Of a stretch of 64,000 nt of DNA, positions 63,690 through 64,000 are shown one piece after another (the stretch's first letter is position 1; every line of letters begins with the position of its first letter). The position numbers and the translations under genes were made by a program. This DNA comes from Acanthosepion esculentum (taxonomy: Eukaryota; Mollusca; Cephalopoda; Sepiida; Sepiidae). A model generated the notes under the pieces. That model was not told the DNA's origin. It made no database searches and saw only the letters and a program-made list of their open reading frames with translations. Location: the NCBI GenBank assembly GCA_964036315.1, contig OZ038485.1:79602460-79666459 (forward strand), given 5' to 3'.

Positions 63690-64000
63690 GGCGATACCTG
63701 AGAAGTTGAGATCTGAAATTCTAGACCAGTACCATTGGAGGTTAGGACACCTGGGAATTGATAAGACGTATGGATTAATAATGAGAAATTGCTACTGGCC
63801 TAAGTTGTTTAATGATGTTGCGAACCATGTAAAAAATGTGTAACGTGCCAAGTACAGAGTCGAAGGAGTAGGGTTGCCCCAGTATTAGAAACGGATGTTC
63901 CGAATTATCCATTTCAGAAAGTAAGCATGGATATTTCTGGGCCTATGGATGAACACATAGAGGTAAACTTTACATAGTGAGTTTTGTTGACTGGCTGACA
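63690..64000 (+). pseudogene. Gypsy integrase, N-terminal zinc domain and core start
   Basis: EILDQYHWRLGHLGIDKTYG with the H-H pair near 63730-63755, NCYWPKLFNDV, then a frameshift near 63830 before CEPCKKCVTCQVQSRR with the C-C pair. YPFQKVSMDISGPMD near 63915-63955 holds the first catalytic aspartate. The window ends here. Confidence 0.87.

Larger units (their letters stand above)
59914..64000 (+). mobile_element. Second Gypsy-type LTR retrotransposon, cut by the window end
   Basis: Domain order gag, two CCHC knuckles, protease, RT, RNase H, integrase is that of Gypsy/Metaviridae. Parts are listed separately. It has about one disabling change per 300 bases. The integrase core and 3' LTR would lie beyond 64000. 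Confidence 0.92.

Overview
This window is eukaryotic, and most likely molluscan. The mixture of old non-LTR elements, Tc1/mariner elements, tRNA-type SINEs and long TA/CA microsatellites reminds me of coleoid cephalopods (octopus-like), but that is an impression and no species can be named from sequence alone. There are no bacterial operons. The DNA is AT-rich and almost every open reading frame is a transposon relic or a shadow of one.

The one recognisable host gene is a monocarboxylate-transporter-like gene (SLC16 / major facilitator family) on the minus strand. I assembled it by eye from seven coding exons with GT-AG borders: 42349-42616, 42118-42264, 36274-36540, 17963-18106, 14333-14601, 6092-6217 and 1844-1971. 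It predicts about 449 residues, the usual length for the family. All six introns interrupt codons in phase 1, so every internal exon is a multiple of three once one missing base in exon 5 is allowed for. That missing base, at 14506/14507, is a frameshift that is either an assembly error or an inactivating mutation.

Region by region: 1-1700 holds two LINE relics and, on the plus strand at 851-888, a short copy of the last exon and its splice acceptor, a possible trace of a tail-to-tail paralogue. Intron 6 (1972-6091) holds a degenerate tandem repeat, a SINE in which 5S rRNA-like sequence is joined to a tRNA-type SINE, and a mariner element with both ends. Intron 5 (6218-14332) holds a ~134-bp satellite split by a LINE and a 58-bp satellite of roughly 40 or more copies. 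Intron 4 (14602-17962) holds a mariner tail and two LINE pieces. Intron 3 (18107-36273) is an 18-kb transposon stack: a Tc1-like element with 68-bp terminal repeats, more mariner and LINE tails, a Copia element on the minus strand, an LTR fragment, the 5' half of a Tx1-like LINE, and a SINE. Intron 2 holds microsatellites, a Penelope-like tail and a repeated ~240-bp family.

Upstream of the gene (42.6-64 kb) are a Tc1 tail, a jockey-like endonuclease, two Tx1-like LINEs lying head to tail (44.3-52.4 kb), a Gypsy pol relic, an unusual reverse transcriptase relic on the minus strand, a fold-back element, an LTR plus leader plus Gypsy gag-protease, and a second Gypsy element (gag, protease, RT, RNase H, start of integrase) that runs off the end. 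All coding parts of these mobile elements carry stops and frameshifts; none looks intact.
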